Assembly (NCBI GenBank): GCA_025558095.1
Contig: JAIVFI010000034.1
Span: forward strand, 310,001-374,000
Source of the DNA: Hyaloraphidium curvatum
Taxonomy: Eukaryota; Monoblepharomycota; Hyaloraphidiomycetes; Hyaloraphidiales; Hyaloraphidiaceae
Length of the DNA stretch: 64,000 bases
Reading direction: 5' to 3'
Shown here one piece after another: positions 1 to 8,882 of the stretch. The first letter of the stretch is position 1; the number at the start of each line of letters is the position of its first letter. Both the position numbers and the translations under genes were made by a program. Below the pieces are notes generated by a model, which ran no database searches, had not been told where the DNA came from, and saw nothing but the letters and a program-made list of their open reading frames with translations.

Positions 1-1
1 G

Positions 2-520
2 AGGAGGACGCGTGCCAGGTGCCCGGTCGCACCATTCCGAAGGTGGGGCAGGCTGCGCCTCAGCCCGCAACTCGTGGTCATGACACGCCACCTACACCTG
101 CTGCCTCAGGGTGCGCTCATCGTTCGGCACTTCAGCGGAAATCCCACGCGCGAGGGATGGCAAACGGTTGTGTCATTCCACTTGGAGTGCGTTCGGCCGA
201 GCTGGGTCAAGCGTTGGGAGCTGAAGGACGACATGCTGGATTCAGCTCTATCTGCCCAGGTGAGACCGGCTTTCTGCCTTGACGATTGCATCTGATGGCC
301 GAACTCTGCGCAGGACAAGGCCTACATCAAGGAGTGTTTCGACGTCGGCCAAAACGAGCGCTTCTGGGAGGCGAGGCGGGGCTCGCTGCATGAGGACCAG
401 TTGTTCGTAGCCCGCACCGTCTACGAGGCGCAGCAGCAGTCGCTGACGTCCCCTGCGGCGCGGAAGGCAGAGGCAAGGAGGAAGGCGGAGGCCGATCGGA
501 TCGCGGCCGAGGCCGAGTGA
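2..520 (+). CDS. 3' part of an unrecognised protein gene
   Basis: The reading frame is open from the window edge, so the 5' end is missing or lies in an upstream exon. Exon 2-259 joins exon 314-520 across a 54-nt GT-AG intron (260-313) in phase 0. The visible product is about 154 residues. The first Met in frame is at 80. The sequence is mixed alpha/beta, with aromatic residues in the middle (WVKRWELKDDM) and an Ala/Arg/Glu-rich helical tail that begins near SPAARKAEARRKAEAD. No family is recognised. The short charged tail could be a coiled coil or nucleic-acid contact, but that is only inference. The gene is followed by a 509-nt gap and then another plus-strand gene. Confidence 0.5.
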
Positions 521-1029
521 CGGTCGTGCCTCCTGCCTCGGAGGCGTCCTTGGTAGAGACGGCGACTCTTGAAGGTGCTTTTACACGATCCGTGATTCTT
601 TCTGAAAGGCACCGTCGATCCTCTTTTGTCCTCTTTGTTGGTTCGATCCCACTGATCTCCTGAAGCTGGCAGAGCATTGCTCCGCGTCTGGTCCCGCGGT
701 CCCGAAACGACACAACCCGGCGTTCGACCCGGCAGGCCTTCCGCTTTCCCCGCTGCGCCCTCCCAAAACGGCGCATCGCCTCGTACTTTGAGCGAGTCGC
801 GTGCCTGCTGGCCGGGCGCCCTCCTTTTCCGCGGCGGTGCGCCCGTTTCGCGACTCTTTGGTCGCGCGACCTCACACGCTTCCCGGGACCGCTCCGGCAG
901 GGCAAGGAGGTGCACGTCGCCGCAAACCCACTGTACCTTCTCTTCTATTGCCTCTTTTGCTCGCCGTTTGATCCAATCGCCTCCGGCAACGCAGTTCTCC
1001 AACGTTCCTCGCGCGACGTCGGACGCGAG
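521..1029. other. Intergenic stretch, no gene seen
   Basis: This 509-nt region separates two plus-strand genes. Long ORFs run through it on both strands, but they lack domain-like sequence, carry arginine-rich GC-biased composition and overlap real exons, so I treat them as chance frames. It probably holds the 3' UTR of the upstream gene and the promoter and 5' UTR of the zinc-finger/L7Ae gene. A GGTTCGATCCC string at about 640 resembles a tRNA T-loop, but no cloverleaf forms around it. Confidence 0.5.
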
Positions 1030-1950
1030 ATGCCACTCCAGCGGAGGGCGGTTTCTTCCATCGTACCGAAATTCTTTAACCGTGGATCGTGGCTCACTGA
1101 CGATAACGAGTGTATCATCTGTGGTGGCGTCCTCCGGGACAAGGAGGATCGGGGTGAGGTCGAGGAGCATCTCAGGTCATCGTACCACGTCAGGCGCTAC
1201 GTCCAGGAAGTGGTACGTTCCTTTGTGCCGTATCTTTGTCCTTGATTGCTCATTGGGAATTTGCAGGACGTGCTGCTCCTCGGGACGGCGGCATCCGAGG
1301 CCCTGGATCTTCTTCAACGTGCCCATGACCGCGAGCAGGTCCGCTTCGGACTCGACAGCGGTGAGCTCCGGCACATGTCATGGCGTTGATTTTGCTGCTG
1401 ACCGCGGTGGTTTGCCTTTCCCAGTCCAGCGGTACCTCTGGGGGCACAAGCACCTGAACATTGCCGGGGAGGCCCAACCCGTGAGGCGCAGCCAGGGACC
1501 GGTGGAGTTCGTCCTCATCGCCATGGACGTCACCGGCAAGGCGACGAGATGCGTGGAAGCCATCAGCGCCCTGTGCAAGGCAAGGGTACGGCGCTCACCG
1601 TCTCCTATCGGCTTCCCTTCTAACCTGTCTTTCCGCCCCCATGTTTGTTTGTGGTACGTTCGTTGACATCTCTTCTACTCGCGCAGAACGTCCCAGTGGC
1701 AGCTGTCCGTTCCCAAGTGCTCCTCGGGGCGGCGTGCGGCTTCTCCAAGGGCACCACGTGTGCGCTGGTCAAGGGCGGCACCCACGTGGCCGATCGGCAA
1801 CGGATCAATGAACTGGTTCGGCGGATCCGCCTCATCCAGGAGGGAACCTTCGGGCCGGACGAGGATCCCGGAGACTCTCCGTCGTTCGTCGCTTTCGGGC
1901 CTGGTCCCGCTGGCAGACCGGCTTCAGCTGACGAGTCGGACGGCGGATAA
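1030..1950 (+). CDS. C2H2-like zinc finger plus L7Ae-type RNA-binding domain protein
   Basis: Exons 1030-1212, 1267-1360, 1425-1585 and 1687-1950 give a 233-residue protein in perfect frame. Near residues 28-53 there is a Cys-x2-Cys-x15-His-x5-His pattern (ECIICGG then EEHLRSSYH) that resembles a single C2H2 finger. From about residue 100 to 190 the sequence resembles the L7Ae/L30e/NHP2 family: a FVLIAMDV strand, CKARNVPVAAV, then LLGAACG, matching the order strand, helix, strand, LGxAxG helix of that fold. L7Ae proteins bind kink-turn RNAs in ribosomes, snoRNPs, RNase P or SECIS complexes. The combination with a finger is unusual to me, so its partner RNA is unknown. The last intron (101 nt) is longer than most. 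An in-frame GTG at 910 lies upstream of the chosen ATG. Confidence 0.6.
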
Positions 1951-2119
1951 CGGACATTTGAGGTTATGCTATCGAGTGTTGCTATCGGATGTGGTTATCA
2001 CATGTTATGTTTGTGGAAGACTGTATACTAGAACCATTACACTGCGTGCTCCGAGAACTCCGAACGCCACGATCTTCCCGATGCCCCAAGCAGTCGTTCG
2101 AAGGAATCCGTCGGCCTTG

Positions 2120-2941
2120 TCATCGAACGACCCATGTCGGCTCGATCCGGACGCCCTTCTCGATGACCCTCTGGAGGATTCGTACGATGTTGCGAGTGTC
2201 ATCTATCCCGCGGTGCGGCGTGCCTTCGAATCTCTCCCCCATTACTCGGAGCATGTCGGGGATCTTGAGCTTCCTGTAGTCACGGCGCTTGAAAGCCTGG
2301 CCGAACTTGACCTTGAGATCCGTCCACCTTTTCATGCACGGGGGAACAACGATCTTGTTGATCGAGCACGTGGTCGGAATGAACTTTTGAAGGTCTGTGT
2401 CGCCGTCCGTCACGAATAGCGTATCGGTTAGATCCGGCGTGGAGTCGAAGATTCGGAGCCAGCTGACGAACGCCCTGAACGCTTCCTCGAAAGACGGCGC
2501 TTCGTCGACCTGCTCTTGCGTGATGCCCACGAATCCGTTGCAAAAGGGAGACAGCTCCTTGTTCAAGACTGGCTTGGCGAAAGACGTGAACTCGGCGACG
2601 GGCAGGAGCGAGCGAGCGCAGACGACTATGGCCGCCATCTCGATGACCTCATTCGGGTACTCGGTGCCGCTGCCTTCCTCGCAGGTGCACTCGAGGTCCA
2701 TGACCACGAGCCACTCGGCCGAGTGCGCGTTCGGCAGTTCGCGCCGGCGAGCGAGGAGCGTCCGAACACGCGCGTCCTCGCGGGTCTCCTCGGCGCGAAT
2801 CCCGGTGCGCGGCACGGGAGCGGGTCCTTTGTCTCCTGCGCCATAGTTCTCCATTTGTTCCTGCCGGGCTGGGCGTTTTCCGTCTTTCGAAATGTGGATG
2901 TCGTGCGCTGGTGATTGCAACGCGTCGCGCTGCCACCTCAT
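2120..2941 (-). CDS. ERI1/3'hExo-type DEDDh 3'-5' exoribonuclease
   Basis: This is a single-exon protein of up to 273 residues. An alternative start at 2854 gives 244 residues and leaves a longer spacer to the divergent neighbour. The exonuclease fold is clear: Exo I is MDLECTCEEG, which supplies the catalytic Asp and Glu, followed by PNEVIEMAAIVV. Exo II is the TDTLFVTDGDTDLQKF region. Exo III is HRGIDDTRNIVRI, which supplies the catalytic His and Asp. ERI1-family enzymes trim histone mRNA 3' ends, 5.8S rRNA or small RNAs. No N-terminal SAP domain is seen, so this is closer to the short ERI2/ERI3-like or QDE-2-interacting-protein type. It is divergent from the RG-rich gene that starts at 2964. 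Confidence 0.85.
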   Translation of the reverse strand: MRWQRDALQSPAHDIHISKDGKRPARQEQMENYGAGDKGPAPVPRTGIRAEETREDARVRTLLARRRELPNAHSAEWLVVMDLECTCEEGSGTEYPNEVIEMAAIVVCARSLLPVAEFTSFAKPVLNKELSPFCNGFVGITQEQVDEAPSFEEAFRAFVSWLRIFDSTPDLTDTLFVTDGDTDLQKFIPTTCSINKIVVPPCMKRWTDLKVKFGQAFKRRDYRKLKIPDMLRVMGERFEGTPHRGIDDTRNIVRILQRVIEKGVRIEPTWVVR

Positions 2942-2963
2942 CGCTTCCTGCCGACCTCGCGCG

Positions 2964-4004
2964 ATGTCGCGTCCCTCCTCTACCGGCTCCAGGGACGAGG
3001 AGCTCGACCTCCTCGATGCTCAGCTCGCCGATTTGCAAGGCCTTGAAGCGGTCGCGCGCAAGTTCTCGGGAACCCGCGTGATGCCGCGGCCCCCTCCGCC
3101 TCCGCCTGCACCTTCTCGCGGCGGACGGGCGAAGCGCCCCGCCGGTCCTGGTGGACGCGGCAGCCGTGCAGGTGGACGCGGACGTGCCGTTCGGGTCGGC
3201 GGCGAAGCAGGTGGTGGGGAGGATGAGGAGGCGTTCGCCGGAGCTGCGCCGGCGCCTCGCGGGCACGGGCGCGGGAAGGGCCGCGGACGGAGCCGTGGAG
3301 GTCGGGGCAGCGGCCGGGCTGGGCGTCGCGGCCGGGGAGTTGGGCGAGGTGGCTCCGCCGCGGCCGATCGGTCCCCGGTCGAAGCGCCCGCGGCGGACTC
3401 GGACGCGGACCGCGTCTCGGACGCCGGTTCTGGATTCGTCGAGCTCGTGGACCTGCCGGAAGGAACGCTGACGGAGCCCGACGAGGACGACGTCGCCGCC
3501 TCCATTTTGGCGGGGATGGGGGCTCTCGGTGCAGGCTCAGTCGGCGTCAAGGACGAGCTCGCAAATTCGGACGGCGTGCCCTGCGTCGCGGGCGATCGCT
3601 GCAAGCGCAGCATCTCGCGAGGTGTCCCGGCTCGCGTGCCTCGATCGTCGACGGTGCAATGTGGCTTTTGCCGTGGAGCCGCCTGCAGCACGGGTTGCCT
3701 CATTCGCGTGCGGAACGAAGCGGGAATGATGGATTTCTACTGCCGCGGCTGCCATGCCAACTTCGGTAGGTCTGACTGCATTGCATTACCGTTTCCTGCT
3801 GCTGACTCAACCACAGGTCCACCTGAACGTCGAGGCATGGCCGGGCGGAAGCGCTCACACCTCGTCGACGACGCTGGAGGCACCACGGCTTCCGGATCTA
3901 CCCAGAAAAGGAGGAAGCTTGCGAAAGGCGCGAGCGGCGAAGGAGGTGCCGACGAGATCTCGTCGGAGCAGACAGTCGCGCAGTCTGATTCAGAGATGGA
4001 TTAA
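2964..4004 (+). CDS. RG/GRG-rich protein with C-terminal Cys cluster
   Basis: Exons are 2964-3765 and 3817-4004. The 51-nt intron is a multiple of three, so the frame is open even if it is retained. The N-terminus is acidic and helical (SRDEELDLLDAQLADL). A proline run follows, then about 100 residues dominated by Arg-Gly and Gly-Arg steps, and then an acidic linker. Near the end lies a cysteine cluster: CGFC, then CSTGC, then CRGCH, a pattern able to bind one or two Zn ions. The tail is basic, with an RKR and KRRK nuclear-signal-like segment. RG repeats commonly bind RNA and are arginine-methylated. I do not recognise the Cys cluster as a named family. The product is probably a nuclear RNA- or chromatin-associated protein. 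Confidence 0.6.
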   Translation: MSRPSSTGSRDEELDLLDAQLADLQGLEAVARKFSGTRVMPRPPPPPPAPSRGGRAKRPAGPGGRGSRAGGRGRAVRVGGEAGGGEDEEAFAGAAPAPRGHGRGKGRGRSRGGRGSGRAGRRGRGVGRGGSAAADRSPVEAPAADSDADRVSDAGSGFVELVDLPEGTLTEPDEDDVAASILAGMGALGAGSVGVKDELANSDGVPCVAGDRCKRSISRGVPARVPRSSTVQCGFCRGAACSTGCLIRVRNEAGMMDFYCRGCHANFGRSDCIALPFPAADSTTGPPERRGMAGRKRSHLVDDAGGTTASGSTQKRRKLAKGASGEGGADEISSEQTVAQSDSEMD

Positions 4005-4243
4005 GGCATAGAGGAGAAGATCATGATGTCAGTTCATCCGTACACTGTAGAGCCTTGGAGACAGCACATGCACTGCACGTCCTTGTCATGGTGCGGCATT
4101 GCAATAGATTTGAACTTTGACCGATGGTGGAGGTGGAGCTGCGCTGCTCGTCGCTGTCGCTCGCTTCCTTCGCTACTCCCCACGCTCGCTTCCTTCCCGT
4201 ACGCGTCGCTTTTGCCCCGAAACATCCTCTGCGCTGCTCTACA

Positions 4244-5289
4244 ATGCCTGCTTCTGCTCTCTTCGTCGGCGTGCCGCCGCGGGACCAGCTCGTGGACCCG
4301 GCCACGGTCCCCTTCTACCGAGGAATGTTTGAACATTATGCGATGGCCCGCGTGCCTACTGCCGGGGCGGATCGCGGCTCGCTGCTGCAACTGGCGCGGC
4401 ACGCGGGAGAATTGGGCGGATGGGCTGGCGAGCCCGCGGTGGACTACTACGTCGTCTCGGAGCAGCTCATCCGCGACGAAGAGCGGCTCGACCTCCTCCG
4501 TCTTCCCAAGGCCTTTCGATGTCTGGAGAATCTCGAGCGCTCTCGCAGGCAGCGGTACGAGCTTGGTGATCGGAGGGTGCTCCAGGCGGAGAAGGACCGC
4601 CTCGCTGCAGCGGCGGAGGCCGCTATCGACGGCGACCCCGTGATTCTGCAAGCGATCGATTTCCGCGACGCGGTGGCGGCCACGGATGAGATGCACGCCA
4701 AGCTGGAGAGGCAGTGCGAGTTCGTGCTCTTGGTCAGCGCAAAGCTCGTAGGTTGCCCGGCCGCGGATACCACCGTTCCTCATTCGCCAACTTCAAACAG
4801 GTCATTGAGATTGCAATGCGCCGCGGCAAGAGCCCGGAACAGGCCGGTGCCATCGTCAACGCCCTTTATCCTGCTCCAGGGGGAGCCGTGCCAACCCATA
4901 GTCCCTTCGAACTGCGGCATTATGGCTACGACTGTCGGGCGTACCTTACGGAATTGATTGGAATGCTTGACCGCGCCCTCCGCAGCGCGAGCGCCGAGCA
5001 GGGATCCGAGCTGTGGGTCTGGTTTCGGACTCGGCATTGCTGGTTTGCCAACGCCATCCATCGCAGGACCCCGGACCAGGTCGCTGGTGTGGTCTCGCAG
5101 TACACCGACCCGACCCGAACCTGGTCCTACGCCTGCGCCAAGATCACCAAATACCTGACGTCCTTCTGTGATTTCTTTTGGGGACACGTCGGACCGTTGC
5201 TCGAGCGTTCCGGTGGTGCTGGGTACCGGGACGAGCTGCGCAGGGCTGCCGAGCAGCAGGCCGGCGAAGTGGAACTCGCGGAAGGGTAG
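4244..5289 (+). CDS. Unrecognised alpha-helical protein
   Basis: Exons 4244-4747 and 4801-5289 (intron 53 nt) encode 330 residues. The start chosen is the first Met after a serine-rich upstream frame (MPASALFVGVPPRDQ). The protein is rich in Ala, Arg, Leu and Glu and is mainly helical; a charged helical stretch lies at about residues 85-135. The C-terminal half has aromatic clusters (WVWFRTRHCWFANAI and FCDFFWGHVG) that look like a folded core rather than a membrane span. No signal peptide or known motif is seen. It sits among other orphan genes, all on the plus strand apart from the exonuclease. I cannot assign a function. Confidence 0.55.
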
Positions 5290-5713
5290 TGGCTGCGGTC
5301 GATCGAGGACCGGTTCCGGAATGTGGAGGTCTGTCTGCTTGACCGTGCGATGCGTCGGAGATGGGTGATTGGGCTCGGTCCCGAACCAGAAACTGTGAAT
5401 AGGAAAAGGCGTTTCGGAGTGCTTGAAAGGAGGAGCGAATCCTGGCTTGGGGACGAAGTCGAAAATGGCGTCCTGCTCCCGGGCGTCATGCAACCTTCGG
5501 TGCGAGTCCTGTGCCGAACAAAGTCGCTAATTAACCCTTAGTCCCCTTGCGTCCCGCATTCTGACCGCTCTGGGCCTGCGCACCGCTCTGGGCCCGCATC
5601 GCCCCGCGCCTCGCGCGTTAGAGGGCGGGCTTAAGCCGGGCGGCCGGCGCGGTCGGCGGCGGAGCGCGGCAGCCGGGAGGAGCGCGTCGCACTCGCTGAG
5701 CGGCGTTCCCAAA
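5290..5713. other. Intergenic stretch with short direct repeat
   Basis: This 424-nt gap has no convincing gene. Between about 5563 and 5600 a near-perfect direct repeat occurs (CCGCTCTGGGCC followed by a second CCGCTCTGGGCC after a few bases). The remainder is the probable 3' UTR of the upstream gene and the promoter of the long ORF. Confidence 0.4.
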
Positions 5714-8700
5714 ATGCCCGGCGGCTCTGTCGAGCACACTTCACACTCATCTCGCGGTATCCGTTCCTCCAGCATCCTGCAGCAGCTGCTGCTCCGCGCG
5801 TTGCAGAAGGCACCGTTCCCCGACAAGGCGGATCTGGAGGACCCCACCCTGACCTGGGAAGCACGGGAGGGCATGGTCAACCACCGCGACTATCGCTTTA
5901 CGTGGCCGAAGATAGCAAACTCGGACGCAAAGATCGCGAACGCCCTGACTGTTTTCATTCGGGCATGCGCGCTGGCAAACCCGCCGCTGCCGGCAGCCCA
6001 GCCCGAGGATGATGAGGGGCCTCAGGAGGACAGCGAGGAGCATGCCAAGCGCTTTTGGGACGAAGTCGCGTCGAAGCAGCTGAAGCGGGGCAAGGCGGTC
6101 CGCCCCGTGCCCATCCGGACCAAGGTCGTAGACTCACCGGTCAAGCTCTCCGCGCGCAACCTGGAGCACCTGATCATAAGGCCTCTGTCTCGCGAGCGTG
6201 GGGGTCTGGTGCAAGGTGTGCCGTCGAGAGATATCGTCGACTTCCGGGAGCACCTGTACAAGCGTACGGAATCGGATCTTCTGGAGGGCGACTCGCAGGA
6301 GCCCGACGTGGAGCAAACGGAGGCCGATGACCTCGTGCCGACCGGCACCATGACCTCGTGCGAGTTCTTCTCCAACCTCATGGCCATGCGATTCTTCGTG
6401 CCGAATTCTCAGATCGTCGAGGTCGAGATCGGCGAGGGCAGGACGGTGCGCAAGCGTATCCTGGTGCGGCAGCGCGGGCGCTGGTACCTCGTCCTCGCCT
6501 TCAACATGTCTACCGACGGCTTCGTCATGTACCTGCACCTGTGGCTGTCTGCTTGGCACGATCCGGAGCATCGCTTCCGGCTGGTGATCCCCGGGAACCC
6601 TCCGATCACGCCCGAGAGCCGAGGACATCTTCTCCGAGTTCGTGTCCTCGAAAAAACGAGCTCAAGTTCACCCCAAAGGGCCACATCTTCCCCTCTCCGG
6701 AACTCGCGCTGGCCAGCGGCGGTGGCGGCTCGATCGGCAACATGGGCGCGGTGGTGATCAGGCCCGAGGATGCCAAGCTCCGCGGCAGCACGATGAACGA
6801 CGCCGACCGCACGCCCATTGAGGGTCCATTCCGGGACACGGTGGGCGTGGACATTGGCGGCCACCACGCCGCGGAGATCCGCTACCGTCCAGTCGAGATG
6901 GAGCGAAGCGTCGCCCTCAAGATCTCGCTGAAGTTCATCGAGGAATGCGATGCCGGCGAGGAGGATCTGGTGCTGTTCCAGCTGCTCATGGCGGCGTTCA
7001 ACGAGGCGGCGGACCTCATGGGCGTCCCGCGGGCGGACAGCTACGAGCGCGAGGTGGAGCTGGCCGGGATGGGGCTGCTGCTGCTGTCAGAGGACTTCCA
7101 CAAGCTCGAAGTCGCCCGAGAAGTGCGCAAGCGCATCCGGGCGCTGCACCGCCAATCCGGTGCATACATCTCCAACCGTCAGCTCGCAGAGTTCAGCGGC
7201 CGCGCGCGCTACGATCGCTTCAACGCCATCCTGCTCGCCTCGGTCCCGGACCAACGCCGGCCCGGCCTGACTCTGCAGCAGATCCTGGATGCATTCAAGA
7301 GCACGACGCGCCGGCTCTTCCCGAAGCAGGCTGGTGCGGCGCCGTCCCTGTTTCATGGCGAGCTCTCGGAGCTGGACGTTGCCCACCAAGCCTACAACTC
7401 GCGGGAGGCGAAGAAGGCCAAGTTCGACCTGATGCGAACGATCGACCGTAACAAGCAGAAGGAGGCGCGCCTCTGGGAAGGTTCCACGTTCGTCGAGACG
7501 GATATGGTCGATCGGGACTATAAGCTCGCGTACAACCAGACGCAACTCCGGCAGTACCGCCACGGGGTGCTGCACCCGAAACCGCACATGCGCTTCACGG
7601 ACTCCCAGCCCGCCCGCGAGCCGCGCCGGGCCCTCGAGCTTGCCATGTTCCGCCCGAGCGAGCCGGACCGCCGGAAGCCCAACGTGCGCCAGCACACTGA
7701 CCCGTACTTTGGCGACATCTTGTCGGAGCCCGGGCCCAAGGAGGTCCTCTACCAGCCTCTCCACAACAACCCCAACGGGCCCGCGCTGGCCAAGATCGTC
7801 TACGTGGGCAAGGCAGGGTATCCACATCCTGGCGGGTACCTGTCGGTTGACCAGGCAGAGGTGGCTCACATTGTGGCTACGCACGGTCACCTGACGCTCA
7901 GGACGGACGAGAGGGGGACAAGTTCGCTGGACACGAGCTTCCACCGCCCCAACGCGTCCTACCTCGACATCAACCACCCGGACTCGCACACCTTCAACAG
8001 CATCACGCGCGAGTCCCACGAAGAGAACGCGCTGTCGAAGCTGCGTTTCAGCGAGACCACCTGCGGCCACGAAGGCACCAAGTTCCGGCGGCGGCACGAT
8101 CCCGGCGGGAACCGGCTCCTCCCGTACTGCATCACGCAGACCGGTGACGCCTTCCGGCGCTTCAAGTCGTACCGGTACGATGCAGAGGGGCTCCTGCTCG
8201 CCGGTGAGCACGTCGCCGGCTGCCCGAGGCGCGCGGCGAACGGGTTTGGACCCGTGCGTGCTACGCAACGCCTCCTTGCCGGGCATCGCCAGCGGCCCAA
8301 CGACCCGCCCGGCGTGCTGCAGAGGCACCTGGACCCGATCGGCTCGTGCTGCCGCCGCATCATGCAGCGCACCAAGCAGATCGAGGCGCTGCCGGAGGAG
8401 GAGCGGGAGCACAAGGAGGTCTATGCCGACGACGAGCAGCGGAGACACGCGGTGCACGGCCGAGACGCGATCGGGGCGAACGACAACGGGTTCGTGGGCG
8501 ATTCGTACCTCAGGTACGAGGGCCAGCGCCACGAGTTCAACATCCGGCCGGGTTACGTCTTCGATCCGCCGGCATTTCCGTGAAGCGATGTAGCGTCGAA
8601 GAGCCGAGTTTCGAAGCGGATTTTCGAGCTGGACGGGAAGCAGGTCGAGGTGCTGCGGGGATCGCAGCTGCCGCCGGGGCCGGGCAGGGCGTTCTGGGAT

Positions 8701-8754
8701 GCGGTGGAGGTCAGGGAGGACGGGACGGGGGTGGTGATTGTGGAGATCGACTAG
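5714..8754 (+). pseudogene. Long intronless orphan gene with frame changes and an in-frame TGA
   Basis: About 1,000 codons run without any normal intron, unusual for this window. The coding frame is phase 2 from 5714 to about 6610 and phase 1 from about 6657 onward. Between them, phase 3 reads a protein-like string (EDIFSEFVSSK), and a run of six A at 6651-6656 accounts for the second change. The phase-1 frame ends at TGA 8581-8583, but the same frame then continues 56 codons to TAG 8752-8754 with a plausible C-terminus (RIFELDGKQVEVL). Features include a strand-rich segment around VEVEIGEGRTVRKRILVRQR, a helical middle, and a late Cys/His group (TTCGHEG and GSCCRR). No family is recognised. 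The lesions could be decay, sequencing error or recoding. An alternative is a 77-nt intron from about 6584 to 6660 joining phases 2 and 1, but its acceptor lacks a pyrimidine tract. Confidence 0.5.
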
Positions 8755-8882
8755 TGCAAGGTGGCGGGGTTGCGTTCTTTTTCATTTCATCGGCAAGCCG
8801 CCGAACTACATCTAGAGACGGGTATCGTGCAGACGAAGGCCCATACATTACACCCGCGGTCTTCTGGACACGTCGGTCCTCT

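Noticed and set aside
630-700. tRNA-like strings: GGTTCGATCCC followed by AGCTGGCAGAGCAT, which would be a permuted tRNA order
   Set aside because: The stems flanking the T-loop do not pair and no anticodon or acceptor stem can be drawn, so the similarity looks accidental.
421-1170. 249-residue minus-strand ORF upstream of the zinc-finger gene
   Set aside because: It is low-complexity Arg/Ser-rich sequence overlapping the coding exon of a better-supported gene, with no recognisable domain.
7087-8532. 481-residue minus-strand ORF opposite the orphan gene
   Set aside because: It is rich in Arg, Val and Ala with no domain-like motif and lies codon-for-codon against the coding strand, a typical GC-rich shadow.
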